DNA of 64,000 nucleotides from Jeotgalibacillus alimentarius (lineage in GTDB: Bacteria > Bacillota > Bacilli > Bacillales > Jeotgalibacillaceae), in the NCBI RefSeq assembly GCF_000829445.1, contig NZ_JXRQ01000030.1:1-64000 (forward strand). Reading direction: 5' to 3'. Below the pieces are notes generated by a model. That model was given only the letters and a program-made list of their open reading frames with translations, was not told where the DNA came from and did no database searches. Position 1 is the stretch's first letter; every line of letters starts with the position of its first letter. Shown piece after piece: positions 44,136 to 54,052 of the stretch. Made by a program: the position numbers and the translations under genes.

Positions 44136-44686
44136 CATTTCATCCAAGGATACACAACCTCCCCGCTTTCCTCAATCACAGGAACAGCCCCCCATTTACC
44201 AAGCTCATGATCTACTAATTCAGGTTCACCTTTAGAACCAGGGACTATATGACGAACCTGCCACCCATTCGCCTGAAGAAAATTACTGATGATCAGCCTG
44301 TGACATCTTGCGGGGTGGTGTTCGGAGCACATATAAGCGACCTGGTGACGTTCGCCAAGCTTCAACAGCTCCCCAGCACCAATTTTAAATTCTTTCGTCA
44401 GCGTATAATCTGCATAGTTGTGAAAAGAACGGTTCTTCCAGCCTGCATTCAAGGTCTCGCCAACCTCCCCCGAAACCTTTTTTCTGCCTCCAAGCTCAGG
44501 AAAGTGACGGTAGCCAACCCCTGCCCCTTTCAGCCATTTCTCAAGATTCTCTTTTTTAAATTGAGGACTTCTTTTACTCCCAGGAAAAGCACGCACATCT
44601 GCAATGAAATCAATATTTGCAGCCTGCAGCATATGTAAGAATTCTTTTTCAGTATGATTGTAGTGTCCGATTGTGTGAAAGATCAT
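44135..44686 (-). CDS. DUF488 family protein
   Basis: 183 residues. DUF488 hallmarks: TIGHYNHTEKEFLHMLQ (5-21), DVRAFPGSKRSPQFKKENL (30-48), YRHFPELGGR and MCSEHHPARCHRLIIS. Function not established; conserved Arg, Cys and His suggest a nucleic-acid-related role. RBS AAGGAGGCAGTACC. Monocistronic. Confidence 0.88.
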   Translation of the reverse strand: MIFHTIGHYNHTEKEFLHMLQAANIDFIADVRAFPGSKRSPQFKKENLEKWLKGAGVGYRHFPELGGRKKVSGEVGETLNAGWKNRSFHNYADYTLTKEFKIGAGELLKLGERHQVAYMCSEHHPARCHRLIISNFLQANGWQVRHIVPGSKGEPELVDHELGKWGAVPVIEESGEVVYPWMK

Positions 44687-44740
44687 GGTACTGCCTCCTT
44701 TTTATATGCCTTTACCCGATTTCAGGTCCGCGCATTCTCC

Positions 44741-44790
44741 GGGGACGAAGTTCACACTGCGAGATCATCGCAGTGCCAACTCCGCCCCCA
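44741..44790. repeat. GGGGAC-family inverted repeat, copy 8
   Basis: GGGGACGAAGTTCACACTGCGA with CGCAGTGCCAACTCCGCCCCC. Arms differ at several positions, so this copy is decaying. Confidence 0.82.
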
Positions 44791-44909
44791 AAAAGGAGAT
44801 CCCCCTTACATCCAATTCCTGTACAAAAAACAGAGATATACTCCCCTCCATCCTTTTGTTATAATTTACTGAATATTAATTCACACATAAAAGGAGATGC
44901 TTTCGTGGT

Positions 44910-45884
44910 ATGAGAAAGCTTTTAATATTGATGGTTTCAGCTGTTGGACTATTTCTGTTCTACTTTACTTTTCAGGCTGCTGCAGCTGTTTTTTATACAG
45001 ACTGGGATTTGCCTGATGCGGGTGAGCAGGATGAAAATGTGCCGCGCGTTGTGCTGATTACAAATGAGACTGATCATCCTTTCTGGCGGGATGTGACGGC
45101 CGGCGCTGAGAAAAAAGCCGGTGAACTGAACGTGGATCTGGATGTGAGCGGAATTTATGGCAGCAATACAGAGGATTTTCTGAGGAAGATTGAAATCGCC
45201 ATCTACTCAAAGGTTGATGGGATTATCGTGCAGGGACTTGATAATGAAAAATTTAAAGAGCTGACAAAATTGAAAGCGGCTTCATATGGAATTCCGGTGC
45301 TGACGGTTGCCCATGATGTCCCGAAAGAAGAGAGCCTGCGTAAAACGTATATCGGGTCAGATCAGTTTGAAGCCGGTGAATTGCTTGCGCGGGAATTGCT
45401 TAAAGACATGGGCACAACTGGTGAAGTGGTTCTGATGATGGATAGTGAACCTGAGTATTTTCAACGGAAAAGGTTTGAGGGCGTGGAGCACGTTCTGGCT
45501 GGTTATCCTGATATTGAGATGATTGAAGCCAAGATTGGTGACCGTGAGCAGGGTTTATCGACTGTGAATGATCTGCTGAATCACTTTCCGCAGGCAACAT
45601 CATTTCTGGCAGTTAATGCCTCATTCACTGAGGAGCTGGTCAAAGAAATTGAGACCAGAAGAAAAGTAGAGCCTTACTATATATACACGTTTGATGAGGA
45701 ACGTGGAGCGTATGCGCTGCTTGAGAGCGGGAAGATTGATGGGGTTGTTCAGCAGTCTCCTGAAGATATGGGGCAATTAAGCGTTGAACTGATGTCAGAC
45801 TGGCTTCAAAAAGACAGCCAGCCGCTCGATATTGAAGGGTATTTTACTGAGGTCAGTATTATAAAGGATTTGAGTAGCCAATGA
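44910..45884 (+). CDS. Membrane-anchored sugar-binding sensor (XylFII-like)
   Basis: 324 residues. One N-terminal helix (about 3-28) without lipobox, then a periplasmic-binding-protein type I fold: RVVLITNETDHPFWRDVTAGAEKKA and DGIIVQGLDNEKF. It overlaps the histidine kinase gene by 4 nt. Such trios (XylFII-LytS-YesN) sense sugar and activate an ABC importer in clostridia. It is therefore likely a co-receptor, not a transport protein. Confidence 0.8.
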   Translation: MRKLLILMVSAVGLFLFYFTFQAAAAVFYTDWDLPDAGEQDENVPRVVLITNETDHPFWRDVTAGAEKKAGELNVDLDVSGIYGSNTEDFLRKIEIAIYSKVDGIIVQGLDNEKFKELTKLKAASYGIPVLTVAHDVPKEESLRKTYIGSDQFEAGELLARELLKDMGTTGEVVLMMDSEPEYFQRKRFEGVEHVLAGYPDIEMIEAKIGDREQGLSTVNDLLNHFPQATSFLAVNASFTEELVKEIETRRKVEPYYIYTFDEERGAYALLESGKIDGVVQQSPEDMGQLSVELMSDWLQKDSQPLDIEGYFTEVSIIKDLSSQ

Positions 45885-47344
45885 AGCATTTACAAAAGAA
45901 AATATGGCTGCTGGCAATTGTTGTGCTGATCATTATGGTGATTATCTGGATTTCCCTTACCTACTATAATCAGAAAATGCAGGATCAGTATAATCAGATT
46001 CTTGAACGCTATCTGGTGATGAATGAACTGAATATGATCAGTCAGGAAACGGTCACCTCACTGAATGCCTATCTGCTCGACCCGTCTGATGCCAATTACC
46101 GTACCATTGAGCGGAGGAAAAACCGCATGCGTCAGTTATACGAGGAGGTTACTGCCTTCAGAAATACGGATAATGAGTCAGAGCTGACGAATTATACGAA
46201 TCTCACAGTGAGTCTTGTGGAAATGACAGAGCGCTCCGTGAACTTTCAGATCTCAGGAGAAATCGAAACAGCAAAATCTGCTTTGAATGAAGCCATTCAT
46301 ATTGCCGATTATGTATCTGAAATGAGACTTTCCGTGATTGATAAAGAACTGCGGACGTATGATATCTTCTATCGGGAAATGATTGACCGGTCGGAGAAGC
46401 TGACGGAGCTTGGTGTATGGCTGTTAATCACAATTATTCTAATGCTGCTGTTTTTTACTTACTGGTTCTCTCTAAGGATTACAAAACCGCTTGAAAAGCT
46501 GACGGAATCAGCGAAGCGGCTGTCAAAGGGTCAGTTTGATAGAGAGATTGAAGCAGATTCAAAGGATGAGACTGCCATTTTAGCAGGAACGTTTGAACAG
46601 ATGCGGATTAACATTAATAATCTTTTTATTGAGACGAAACAAAAAGCAAGGCTTGAAGCTGAACTCCAGAAAAGTAAGTATTTACTGAAGGAAAGTCAGC
46701 TGCTCAGTCTGCAAAGCCAGATCAATCCACATTTTTTGTTTAATACGCTGAACACATTATCTAAAAAAGCTTATATTGAAGGGTCAGAGGAAACGAGTGA
46801 TCTGTTAGTCAGCATTGCGGATCTGATGCGCTACAACCTGAGACATATGGATAAGCCGACTGCCCTGCATGAAGAGCTTCATGTGCTGAAGCAGTATATT
46901 CAGATTCAAAAAGCAAGATATACTGACCGCCTGACCTTTATCACTGAGATCGATGAAACGTGTCTCGATATACAGATCCCGGGCATGACCCTTCAGCCGA
47001 TTGTAGAAAATGCGATTATACATGCTGTTGAGCCGAGTGAAGACGGGGGCACGATCCTGTTCCGGGTCAGACATGCACTAAACCATGTGGTGATAGAAGT
47101 TGAAGATGATGGACCCGGCATGACAGAGGAAAAAATAGAGATGCTGAAGGATGCACGCGCAGTCACAAGTGAAAAAGGAAACGGTATCGGTTTTAAAAAC
47201 GTGGTGCAGCGCCTGAAGCTTTTTAACGCAAGTGATGACGTTGTAGATATTGTGAGCCAGCCTGGGCAAGGCACGAAGATATCACTGTATATCTTAAAAG
47301 AAAGGAGTGGACAGACATATGATCAAAGTTCTCATAGTGGATGA
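45881..47344 (+). CDS. Sensor histidine kinase, YesM/LytS type
   Basis: 487 residues. Helices at about 9-27 and 178-198 enclose an extracellular helical domain; HAMP follows (about 199-252); the His-kinase region has LSLQSQINPHFLFNTLNTLS (phospho-His in QINPHFLFNTL) and an HATPase with N-box PIVENAIIHA and GIGFKNVVQRL. Likely phosphorylates the next regulator in answer to the sugar sensor before it. Reads into the regulator gene with 26-nt overlap. Confidence 0.93.
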   Translation: MKHLQKKIWLLAIVVLIIMVIIWISLTYYNQKMQDQYNQILERYLVMNELNMISQETVTSLNAYLLDPSDANYRTIERRKNRMRQLYEEVTAFRNTDNESELTNYTNLTVSLVEMTERSVNFQISGEIETAKSALNEAIHIADYVSEMRLSVIDKELRTYDIFYREMIDRSEKLTELGVWLLITIILMLLFFTYWFSLRITKPLEKLTESAKRLSKGQFDREIEADSKDETAILAGTFEQMRININNLFIETKQKARLEAELQKSKYLLKESQLLSLQSQINPHFLFNTLNTLSKKAYIEGSEETSDLLVSIADLMRYNLRHMDKPTALHEELHVLKQYIQIQKARYTDRLTFITEIDETCLDIQIPGMTLQPIVENAIIHAVEPSEDGGTILFRVRHALNHVVIEVEDDGPGMTEEKIEMLKDARAVTSEKGNGIGFKNVVQRLKLFNASDDVVDIVSQPGQGTKISLYILKERSGQTYDQSSHSG

Positions 47345-48845
47345 TGAGCAGATGGAACGTGACGGGCTTGAGATGATTTTAAACAGGCATTTTGAGCTTG
47401 AGATCAGCCAGGCGCGTAATGGCAGGGTTGCGATTGATATGTGTGAGCAGTTGAAGCCTGATCTCATTTTTATGGATATCCAGATGCCCGGCATGTCAGG
47501 CCTTGAAGCGATTGAGCAGCTGCACCGGGCCTATCCTGGTACAACATTCATTCTGGTGACTGCTTTTGCTAAGTTTGAATACGCTCAGCAGGCAATGAAG
47601 CTCGGCGTGCACGACTATATCGTAAAACCGAGCAAGGTAAGTGAAATTGTGAAGATTGTTGAAGCAGCATTGGATAAAATCCGTGCTGAGAAAAAATCTT
47701 CAGAAGAAAGTAAGCGCTATCAGAGTACGATTGAAAAAGCGATGGCTGTTTTTGAAACAGATGTCGTGACACAGCTGCTGTTCGATCATGTTCATGAAGT
47801 TCACCTGAATCAGCTTGTTGACCTCCTCCATATTCCGATTACACAGGATAAATTTGTGATGAATCTGCTGATTCCTGAAGAAGCAAAAGGCGCTTATTCC
47901 GCCGTAAAAGAAGTAGTCAGAAGTACCGGCAGCGGCTGGACAGGTGCAATGAATGGCAGACAGGTGCCGATTATTGTTTTCCGTAACAGCGGGGAGTCAT
48001 TCCGGCATCAGGCTATTACGATGGCAAAACGTATTCTCTCACTCAGAAAACCGGATCATGATGCGTGGTTTATCGGGATTGGGGATGTCTACGGGGAGAT
48101 CGAGCGGATCAAACAGTCTTATCAGGAATCACTCATTGCCACCAGAAACTATCATCAGCCTGTTAAATATCAGTTTTATTCAGATATGCCGGCACTGACG
48201 CTTGATTTCTACTCCCAGTCTTATAAAGCGTATGAGCAGAAATTTGATGGGCTTCTGCGTCAGGAGCAGTGGCAGCTTTTAACAGAAGAAGTAAATGAAA
48301 GTATTGATCAGTATGAACGGGAAAACAGAGATATCATGCAAACGCAAAAGCAGGTAGCTGAAATTCTCTGGCTGATCTCCTCCATTCTGTCTGATATGGG
48401 GGTTGAAGTGGACATGCCTGTCTATGCTGTCCAGGTCAACGGTTACAAGCAGCTGAGAGCTGAAACCAGCTATATGATTGACCGGATGAAGTACGCTCAT
48501 CAGGCACACAGCCAGAATACTGACGGCGATATGATCGAGCAGATCAAGCATTACATTATTGAACACGCCCATGAAGATCTGTCACTTGAGATCATCAGTA
48601 AAGAAGCCGGCTTAAGTCCGATCTATGTCAGTAAATTGTTCAAAGAAAAGCTCGGCATCAACTATATCAGCTTTCTGACTGAGTGCCGGCTTGAAAAAGC
48701 AAAAAAATTAATGAGAGATTCTGAAAAGAGTATGAAGGAGATTGCGATTGAAATCGGCTATCATGATCCGAATTACTTCAGCAAGGTGTTCAAAAAAGCC
48801 TATCGCCTCTCTCCTACGGCCTACCGGAGTAAAACAGTCACGTGA
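47319..48845 (+). CDS. Response regulator, YesN/AraC type
   Basis: 508 residues. Receiver with D53 (LIFMDIQMPGMSG) and K105-type lysine (YIVKPSK), a long middle segment, and two C-terminal AraC helix-turn-helices (LSLEIISKEAGLSPIYVSKLFK, MKEIAIEIGYHDPNYFSKVFKK). Expected to activate the downstream sugar importer. The ATG at 47319 sits behind AAAGGAGTGGACAGACAT. Confidence 0.93.
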   Translation: MIKVLIVDDEQMERDGLEMILNRHFELEISQARNGRVAIDMCEQLKPDLIFMDIQMPGMSGLEAIEQLHRAYPGTTFILVTAFAKFEYAQQAMKLGVHDYIVKPSKVSEIVKIVEAALDKIRAEKKSSEESKRYQSTIEKAMAVFETDVVTQLLFDHVHEVHLNQLVDLLHIPITQDKFVMNLLIPEEAKGAYSAVKEVVRSTGSGWTGAMNGRQVPIIVFRNSGESFRHQAITMAKRILSLRKPDHDAWFIGIGDVYGEIERIKQSYQESLIATRNYHQPVKYQFYSDMPALTLDFYSQSYKAYEQKFDGLLRQEQWQLLTEEVNESIDQYERENRDIMQTQKQVAEILWLISSILSDMGVEVDMPVYAVQVNGYKQLRAETSYMIDRMKYAHQAHSQNTDGDMIEQIKHYIIEHAHEDLSLEIISKEAGLSPIYVSKLFKEKLGINYISFLTECRLEKAKKLMRDSEKSMKEIAIEIGYHDPNYFSKVFKKAYRLSPTAYRSKTVT

Positions 48846-48873
48846 TCACTTATCAGAAAAGGACTGTATGCAC

Positions 48874-49923
48874 ATGAATAAACGATTCGTACTGTTATCG
48901 GGGTGGGTGATGACGATCCTGTTGATCGCCTGTACACCTGATGAACAGATCAAAGACGTCACGCTGCCCCCTGAAGCTGAATCAAAGAGCCTCGAGGAGA
49001 TTAAAATCGGTTTCTCCATGGATACACTTCAGGAAGACCGCTGGTTCAAGGATCGCGATCTTTTTGTAGAAGCTGCAGAAAAAGCCGGGGTTGAAGTAGA
49101 GGTCACTGTCGCAAATGGAGATGACGTCAAGCAGGTCTGGCAGACAGAAAAGATGATCAGTGAAGGGATTGATGTGCTGGTCGTTGTTCCCCATAATGCA
49201 GAATCGATGGCTGCGATTGTGGAAAGAGCCCATGATGCAGGGATCAAAGTATTATCGTATGACCGGCTTGTGAGAAACGCGGAAGTGGACTTATATCTAT
49301 CCTATGACAATGAAGAGGTCGGTATCCTGCAGGCAAGGGCGATGACAGAGCTTGTACCAAAAGGGAATTACGTCTACCTGGGCGGTGCGGATACTGATTA
49401 CAATGCCCACTTGATGAAGCAGGGCGTCTTTAAGGTACTGAAGCCATACATTGATAAAGGGGATGTCACTGTCGTATTCAATCAATGGACGAAAGACTGG
49501 GTCCCTGAAGTGGCGCAAGCAAATATGGAAACGGCCCTTGAAGTGAATCATCAGCAAATTGATGCAGTCATTGCCGGTAACGATGCGACTGCAGGAGCTG
49601 CAATCGAAGCACTTGCTGCATATGACCTTGCCGGCAGCGTCCCTGTCGCCGGTCAGGATGCAGACCTGGCAGGCGTGCAGCGCATCGTCCAGGGAACACA
49701 GAACCTGACGATGTATAAAAGCATTGACGACTTGTCCGAACGCGCTGTGGAACTCGCAATCAAGCTCGCATTGAACGAGGAGATCCAGGAAGACCGGACA
49801 ATCAATAACGGAAAAATTAACGTCCCTTCCATCCTTCTTCCCCCGGTGCCAGTTGACCGGACAAATATCAAAGAAACAGTCATTGCAGACGGATTTCACC
49901 AGGAAAAAGATATTTATCAATAA
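48874..49923 (+). CDS. Sugar-binding lipoprotein (xylose-binding-like)
   Basis: 349 residues. Signal peptide with lipobox LIAC (C20), then a D-xylose-type binding protein: EEIKIGFSMDTLQEDRWFKDRD, LVVVPHNAESMAAIVERAHDAGIKVLSYDRLV, YVYLGGADTDYNA and AGNDATAGAAIEAL. Binds a pentose-like sugar outside the cell. ATG at 48874; an ATG two codons earlier is also possible. It follows the regulator by 28 nt, and a terminator separates it from the second binding protein. Confidence 0.9.
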   Translation: MNKRFVLLSGWVMTILLIACTPDEQIKDVTLPPEAESKSLEEIKIGFSMDTLQEDRWFKDRDLFVEAAEKAGVEVEVTVANGDDVKQVWQTEKMISEGIDVLVVVPHNAESMAAIVERAHDAGIKVLSYDRLVRNAEVDLYLSYDNEEVGILQARAMTELVPKGNYVYLGGADTDYNAHLMKQGVFKVLKPYIDKGDVTVVFNQWTKDWVPEVAQANMETALEVNHQQIDAVIAGNDATAGAAIEALAAYDLAGSVPVAGQDADLAGVQRIVQGTQNLTMYKSIDDLSERAVELAIKLALNEEIQEDRTINNGKINVPSILLPPVPVDRTNIKETVIADGFHQEKDIYQ

Positions 49924-49931
49924 GTCAGATC

Positions 49932-49967
49932 AAAAAAACTGCGGCCTGAATGGGCTGCAGTTTTTTT
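49932..49967 (+). terminator. Terminator of the sensor/regulator/lipoprotein operon
   Basis: AAAAACTGCGGCC with GGGCTGCAGTTTTTTT around TGAAT. Confidence 0.88.
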
Positions 49968-50023
49968 GCATACATTTATCTCAATATTAAAAAAATACAG
50001 CACAATGATAATTTACTACTAGA

Positions 50024-50059
50024 AGAAAGCGTTTTCAGTCTATTTTTCGATGCTATATT
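50024..50059 (+). promoter_or_regulatory. Promoter with cre before the sugar importer
   Basis: AAGAAAGCGTTTTCA (50023-50037) resembles cre and overlaps a possible -35 TTTTCA (50032-50037); 16 nt later TATATT (50054-50059) may be the -10. The weak -35 suits an activator such as the YesN-type protein. Confidence 0.6.
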
Positions 50060-50101
50060 TACCATGTAATCAACAAACATTTTGAAAGGGGTCTTACAAC
50101 A

Positions 50102-51217
50102 ATGGGGAAAAAATCAAAAGCATTTGGTTTACTTTCAGCTGCAGTCTTAACATTCGGTCTTGCAGGATGTGGAAGTGATGGGGGTTCAGGAGACGGAAGC
50201 GGCCTGGATGTAGGAATCGTATTACCAACAAAGGATGAGCCGAGATGGGTTCAGGATGAAACAAGATTCCAGGATGCACTGTCAGACTCTGATTATACAA
50301 CTGAAATTTTATTCAGCCAGGGATCTTCAGCAAAAGAAAAAGAAAACGTTGAAACATTGATCAGTAAAGGAATGGATGTCCTCATTATCGCTCCACATGA
50401 TGGTACAGCTGCAGGTTCTGCTGTTGAAGCCGCTCGGGACGAAGGCATCACAGTTATCTCATATGACCGTCTGATTACAGACACAGAAGCTGTAGACTAC
50501 TATGTCACTTTTGACAGCGTGGCTGTTGGTGAAGCACAGGGACAGTATTTAATTGATCAGGCTGAAGGTTCAGGCATTCCACTTTACCTTTATGCCGGCG
50601 CTGCATCAGATAACAACGCATTCCTATTCTTTGAAGGCGCATGGAAAGTGCTGCAGCCGAAAATTGCAGACGGTACATTCGTAATCGCTAACTCAGGTGA
50701 AGCTGAAGCTTTAAAAGATAAAGCAGAATTAAGCCGTGACGAGCTTGGAAGCATTCTTGGCCAGGTAACAACAAACTGGGATCCAAGTGAAGCTAAAAAC
50801 AAAGCAGAAACGCACCTGACATCAGCAGGCGCTGATATGAAAGGTGACGTATCAATTCTTGCACCAAATGACGGTACTGCCCGTTCAATCGCAGACGTAT
50901 TCGCTTCTGACGGCGCCATTACAGATTATACGATTACAGGACAGGACGCTGAAAAAGCATCGATCCAGTATATCATTGACGGCAAACAGTCTATGACAGT
51001 ATTCAAAGACGTACGTACACTTGTTGAAGATGCAATGGGTATGGCAGTAGACGTACTTGACGGCAATACGCCGGAAACAACAGCTACTTACGATAACAAC
51101 AGCATTGAAGTAGATGCAAAACAAACAGACGTGATCGTGGTTGACCAGGAAAATGTTCAGCAGGAACTAATCGACTCAGGCTACTATGAAGCAAGTGAGT
51201 TTGAAGGATTAGAATAA
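50102..51217 (+). CDS. chvE: Sugar ABC importer binding lipoprotein (ChvE-like)
   Basis: 371 residues. Lipobox LAGC (C23), Gly/Ser linker, then a ChvE-like fold: LDVGIVLPTKDEPRWVQDE, VLIIAPHDGTAAGSAVEAA, VISYDRLI and ILAPNDGTARSIADVFASDG. ChvE/MmsE-type proteins bind several monosaccharides (galactose, xylose, arabinose). First gene of the importer operon with gguA and gguB. RBS AAAGGGGTCTTACAAC. Confidence 0.92.
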   Translation: MGKKSKAFGLLSAAVLTFGLAGCGSDGGSGDGSGLDVGIVLPTKDEPRWVQDETRFQDALSDSDYTTEILFSQGSSAKEKENVETLISKGMDVLIIAPHDGTAAGSAVEAARDEGITVISYDRLITDTEAVDYYVTFDSVAVGEAQGQYLIDQAEGSGIPLYLYAGAASDNNAFLFFEGAWKVLQPKIADGTFVIANSGEAEALKDKAELSRDELGSILGQVTTNWDPSEAKNKAETHLTSAGADMKGDVSILAPNDGTARSIADVFASDGAITDYTITGQDAEKASIQYIIDGKQSMTVFKDVRTLVEDAMGMAVDVLDGNTPETTATYDNNSIEVDAKQTDVIVVDQENVQQELIDSGYYEASEFEGLE

Positions 51218-51227
51218 CGTAACCATC

Positions 51228-51269
51228 AGAGTAATCGTGCCGGCTTACCTCCCCTGTCACGATTACTCT
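51228..51269 (+). promoter_or_regulatory. Intercistronic hairpin between binding protein and ATPase genes
   Basis: AGAGTAATCGTG pairs perfectly with CACGATTACTCT (12 bp). The tail is not T-rich, so it probably stabilises the binding-protein mRNA or attenuates the ATPase. Confidence 0.75.
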
Positions 51270-51307
51270 ATGTTTTACATGAAGCCAGGTGCTTAGGAGG
51301 CATGAAA

Positions 51308-52828
51308 ATGAGCGAACCAATTCTGGAAATGAGAGGCATATCCAAAGAATTTACCGGTGTAAAAGCCCTCTCAAACGTTAACTTTAAAGTTGATCAAGGG
51401 GAAATTCACTGTCTGGTAGGTGAAAACGGCGCCGGAAAATCCACACTGATGAAAGTACTGAGCGGCGTATATCCACACGGTGAATACTCAGGCGATATCT
51501 ATTTTGATGGTCAGGTCCAGCAATTTAACAAAATCAGCGACAGCGTTGACCGCGGGATCGTGATTATCTACCAGGAACTCGCCCTGTTCCCTGACCTCTC
51601 TATCTACGAAAACATTTTTATCGGTAATGAACTGCAGCGAAAAGGCGTGCTCGACTGGAATGAAGCAGTTGTCCGCTCTAAAGAATTACTGAACAAAGTA
51701 AACCTTCATATTAATCCCGAAACATTAATTAAAGAAATTGGCGTGGGAAAACAGCAGCTTGTTGAAATCGCAAAAGCGCTGAGTAAGAAAGTAAAACTGC
51801 TGATCCTCGATGAACCGACAGCAGCTCTTAATGATAAAGATAGTGAAAACTTACTGAATTTATTAAGAGAATTGAAAAAACAGGGAATTACTTCAATTAT
51901 GATTTCTCATAAACTGAATGAAGTAATCTCAATTGCAGATAAAGCGACCGTCCTCCGGGATGGACAGACAATTTGTACGCTTAATGCAGCAAAAGGTGAA
52001 GTAACAGAGGCTGCGATTATTAAAAACATGGTCGGCCGTGAAATTGAAGACATTTATCCGAAAAGAAATCACCAGGTTTCTCCTGACAGACTGCTTGAAC
52101 TCAAGAACTGGACTGCCTATGATCCGAAACTCGGAAGAAATATTGCAGAGGATGTAAATATCCATGTCAATTACGGAGAAATCGTCGGGATTGCCGGCCT
52201 GATGGGTGCCGGAAGAACAGAGCTTGCGTTAAGTATTTTCGGAAATTCAAAGAAATATAAAATCTCCGGGGACCTTTTAGTAGACGGTAACCAGATCCAG
52301 TTTAAGCATACAAGTGATGCCATAAAGTCCGGCATCGCCTATGTAACCGAAGACCGCAAAGGAGACGGGCTGTTCTTACTTCAGGATATTAAAAACAATA
52401 TATCGATCTCGAATCTAAAGAACCTGTCAGACTATGGAGTTGTTAATGATAACGAAGAAATTAAAACAGCAGAAGAATACAGAAAATCGCTTGGGATTAA
52501 AACACCGTCCATTGAACAAAAGGTCGGGAACCTGAGCGGTGGGAACCAGCAGAAGGTATCCATCGGAAAATGGCTGTTTGTCGGACCGAAGCTGCTGATT
52601 CTTGATGAACCGACCAGAGGAATTGATGTTGGCGCCAAGCTTGAGATCTATACAGTGATGAACAAGCTGATCGAAAGCGGCATGAGCATTATTATGATTT
52701 CTTCTGAACTTGGGGAAGTGCTCGGTATGAGTGACCGTGTGTATGTCATGGCTAAAGGTGAAATTAAAGGTGAACTGTCTTCAGAAGAAGCAACTCAGGA
52801 AAAAATCATGGGACTCGCCACGCTATAG
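51308..52828 (+). CDS. gguA: Sugar ABC importer ATPase, two NBDs (GguA/XylG-like)
   Basis: 506 residues, two nucleotide-binding domains. NBD1 has GENGAGKST (Walker A) and [14 protein letters not shown]2 has a degenerate GLMGAGRTE Walker [13 protein letters not shown] signature and [14 protein letters not shown], as in monosaccharide importers (CUT2). Energises uptake with the permease at 52841. Start at 51308: the ATG at 51302 is only 1 nt from the RBS (AGGAGG). Confidence 0.95.
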   Translation: MSEPILEMRGISKEFTGVKALSNVNFKVDQGEIHCLVGENGAGKSTLMKVLSGVYPHGEYSGDIYFDGQVQQFNKISDSVDRGIVIIYQELALFPDLSIYENIFIGNELQRKGVLDWNEAVVRSKELLNKVNLHINPETLIKEIGVGKQQLVEIAKALSKKVKLLILDEPTAALNDKDSENLLNLLRELKKQGITSIMISHKLNEVISIADKATVLRDGQTICTLNAAKGEVTEAAIIKNMVGREIEDIYPKRNHQVSPDRLLELKNWTAYDPKLGRNIAEDVNIHVNYGEIVGIAGLMGAGRTELALSIFGNSKKYKISGDLLVDGNQIQFKHTSDAIKSGIAYVTEDRKGDGLFLLQDIKNNISISNLKNLSDYGVVNDNEEIKTAEEYRKSLGIKTPSIEQKVGNLSGGNQQKVSIGKWLFVGPKLLILDEPTRGIDVGAKLEIYTVMNKLIESGMSIIMISSELGEVLGMSDRVYVMAKGEIKGELSSEEATQEKIMGLATL

Positions 52829-52840
52829 GAGTGAAAAACG

Positions 52841-54016
52841 ATGAATCTATTTAAAGAAGCAAAAGGATTATTAAAGCATAATATCCGTGATTACGGTATG
52901 TATATTGCGCTGCTTGTCATTATGCTGATCTTTACCATTTTAACAGACGGCTTATTTATGTCTTCAAGAAATATCAGCAACCTGATTGACTCCTCCGGCT
53001 ATATCGCCGTACTCGCGGTCGGTGTCATGCTTGTCATTGTCATCAGACATATCGACTTATCAATCGGATTTCTTGCAGGATTTCTTGGTGCAATCGCCGC
53101 GATTTTGTTAGTTCAATATGATTTGCCAGTGTTTCTGGTAATTCCAATTATCCTGGTGCTCGGTATGTTTGCAGGTTCAATCACAGGCTTCCTGGTCGCA
53201 AAAGTAGGGATTCCTGCTTTCGTGGCAACACTGGCCGGCTGGCTGATTTATCGCGGAGCATTATTGCAGGCAACTGAAAAATCCGGAACGATTAACGTAG
53301 ATAATGACACGTTCAATGCGATCGGAAACGGCTATATCCCTTCAATTGCAGAAGTTGGCGGGCTCCACCTGCTATCGCTTTTAATCGGAGCAGTCTTTAT
53401 TCTTTACTATATCTACTCTACGGTTAAAAACCGCAATAACAAGATCAGATATAATTTTGATGTTGTCTCTAAACCGCTTTTCATCATTCAGCTTGTCCTT
53501 GTCTCTGCACTGATCGGTTACATCACGTGGATCCTTGCAGGCTACAACGGCTTTTCATGGACGATGATCATTATTCTTATCGTACTGATTGTCTATCACT
53601 TCATCACGACAAAAACAGTACTTGGCCGTCATATCTATGCGGTCGGAAGCAACCCTGAAGCTGCCCACCTGTCAGGGATTAACGTGAGTAAAATCACATT
53701 TATCGTATTCGGTTCAATGGGTATGCTGTCTGCACTCTCAGGGATTCTCTTCACCTCAAGACTGCAATCAGCCACCACCACAGCCGGAACCTTATTCGAG
53801 CTTGATGCCATCGCAGCAGCCTTTGTTGGCGGCGTATCAGCAGCAGGCGGTGTCGGTAAGGTAACTGGTGCTGTTATCGGAGCGGTTGTTATGGCCACCC
53901 TTGTAAACGGTATGAACCTGCTCGGCGTCGGCATCGCATCACAATATATGATCCGCGGAGGCGTACTTGCCCTTGCAGTTATTTTTGATGTGATGACGAG
54001 GAAACAGAGAGCTTAA
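52841..54016 (+). CDS. gguB: Sugar ABC importer permease (GguB/XylH-like)
   Basis: 391 residues, about ten helices. CUT2 permease motifs: VGVMLVIVIRHIDLSIGF (about 60-77), GFLVAKVGIPAFVATLAGW, AAHLSGINVSKITF and AIAAAFVGGVSAAGGVGKVTGA. Probably a homodimer with gguA and the binding lipoprotein. 12 nt downstream of gguA, RBS GGAGTGAAAAACG. Ends the operon at a strong terminator. Confidence 0.95.
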   Translation: MNLFKEAKGLLKHNIRDYGMYIALLVIMLIFTILTDGLFMSSRNISNLIDSSGYIAVLAVGVMLVIVIRHIDLSIGFLAGFLGAIAAILLVQYDLPVFLVIPIILVLGMFAGSITGFLVAKVGIPAFVATLAGWLIYRGALLQATEKSGTINVDNDTFNAIGNGYIPSIAEVGGLHLLSLLIGAVFILYYIYSTVKNRNNKIRYNFDVVSKPLFIIQLVLVSALIGYITWILAGYNGFSWTMIIILIVLIVYHFITTKTVLGRHIYAVGSNPEAAHLSGINVSKITFIVFGSMGMLSALSGILFTSRLQSATTTAGTLFELDAIAAAFVGGVSAAGGVGKVTGAVIGAVVMATLVNGMNLLGVGIASQYMIRGGVLALAVIFDVMTRKQRA

Positions 54017-54020
54017 TTTT

Positions 54021-54049
54021 AAATCCACCTTAAAAAGGGTGGATTTTTT
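54021..54049 (+). terminator. Terminator of the sugar importer operon
   Basis: AAATCCACC pairs with GGTGGATTT, followed by T-run. Confidence 0.9.
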
Positions 54050-54052
54050 GTT

